A DNA stretch of 64,000 nucleotides from Halomonas sp. S3-1-1 (GTDB lineage Bacteria; Pseudomonadota; Gammaproteobacteria; Pseudomonadales; Halomonadaceae): contig NZ_JALGBZ010000003.1 in assembly GCF_023757625.1 (NCBI RefSeq), positions 124,001-188,000 of the forward strand, in the 5' to 3' direction. A program made the translations under genes and the position numbers. The notes under the pieces are model-generated. The model ran no database searches and had not been told where the DNA came from. It saw only the letters and a program-made list of their open reading frames with translations. Positions 63,703 through 64,000 of this stretch are shown here, in pieces (the first letter of the stretch is position 1; each line of letters begins with the position of its first letter).

Positions 63703-64000
63703 ATGGACCGTTCTCTGCTGCGCCCGACCGGCTGGTCCCGGGCGGGTGATTTCATCACGCTGATGCGCCTTGATCGGCCCATCGGGACCTGGCTTTTGAT
63801 GTGGCCCACGCTTTGGGCGCTGTGGATCGCCGCCGAGGGGGTGCCGGGGCGCGGGGTGCTGTTGATCTTTATCGCCGGCGTCTACTCCATGCGCGCGGCC
63901 GGGTGCGTGGTGAACGACTACGCCGATCGCCACTTCGACGGCCACGTCAAACGCACCAAAAACCGGCCTCTGGCCACCGGGCGCATCGGCGAAGCCGAAG
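63703..64000 (+). CDS. ubiA: 4-hydroxybenzoate polyprenyltransferase UbiA, partial
   Basis: The first 99 codons before the window edge. ATG at 63703 with GAGAGG upstream. Visible are [20 protein letters not shown] and the first prenyl-diphosphate motif [20 protein letters not shown] (the NDxxDxxxD pattern), with membrane segments between. It joins 4-hydroxybenzoate to the polyprenyl tail in ubiquinone synthesis and is one step after UbiC. Confidence 0.95.
   Translation, partial: MDRSLLRPTGWSRAGDFITLMRLDRPIGTWLLMWPTLWALWIAAEGVPGRGVLLIFIAGVYSMRAAGCVVNDYADRHFDGHVKRTKNRPLATGRIGEAE

Overview
The window looks like chromosomal DNA of a gammaproteobacterium of the Halomonas type (Halomonadaceae). 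The evidence is GC-rich core genes with acidic proteins, the order gmk-rpoZ-spoT-ridA, oxyR joined to recG, and an HU gene, a rubredoxin-reductase-like gene, ubiC and ubiA close together, an order also known from Pseudomonas. The genus is an inference; no rRNA gene is present.

Region 1 (1-9.1 kb) is accessory metabolism and stress. It starts with a dead IS481 transposase. Then come two exported proteins (a double carboxymuconolactone-decarboxylase protein and a cupin), a LysR regulator, an NADP-binding F420-reductase-like protein, a cytoplasmic cupin with the metal-site spacing of the Granulicella hydroxynitrile lyase, a RibD-C reductase, a manganese-type superoxide dismutase, a Tat-exported hydrolase and a metallo-beta-lactamase-fold hydrolase.

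Region 2 (9.1-30.6 kb) is a mosaic mobile/defence island, more AT-rich in its second half. It begins with a decayed umuDC operon that keeps a LexA-like box. A recombination module follows (DUF932, ERF annealing protein, YqaJ exonuclease, RadC) with terminator hairpins set just before ribosome binding sites. Next are a PIN/ImmA pair, a short locus of tiny ORFs and RNA hairpins, a type III restriction-modification pair, a second ImmA regulator with an unknown partner, and a Gabija (GajA/GajB) system. The island ends in a probable small element: a degenerate tRNA-Met 3' fragment, an HUH-type Gp2 replication protein, AlpA, a large winged-helix-like protein, seven exact-length 13-bp repeats and a MatP-like ribbon-helix-helix/coiled-coil protein.

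Region 3 (30.65-43.3 kb) holds an EthD-like protein and a minus-strand type I restriction-modification locus, hsdR-fic-hsdM-hsdS. Directly overlapping hsdS is a 1174-residue SF1 helicase-phospholipase D fusion that matches the design of Mokosh type II (MkoC). The window thus carries at least four anti-phage systems or candidates: type III RM, Gabija, type I RM and the Mokosh-like gene.

Region 4 (43.5-64 kb) is mostly core: alcohol dehydrogenase, an exported hydrolase, pirin, a DNA glycosylase, an MFS exporter, a glycine-zipper lipoprotein, an extensin-like protein, gmk, rpoZ, spoT, ridA, an epimerase, oxyR, recG, a FUSC membrane protein, HU, an SCP2-like protein, a rubredoxin-reductase-like flavoprotein, a frameshifted ubiC and the start of ubiA, cut by the window edge.

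The best candidates for something undescribed are the 26.2-30.6 kb element with its 13-bp array and MatP-like protein, the helicase-PLD gene built into a type I RM operon with a Fic gene, and the tiny-ORF/hairpin locus at 15.47-15.91 kb.
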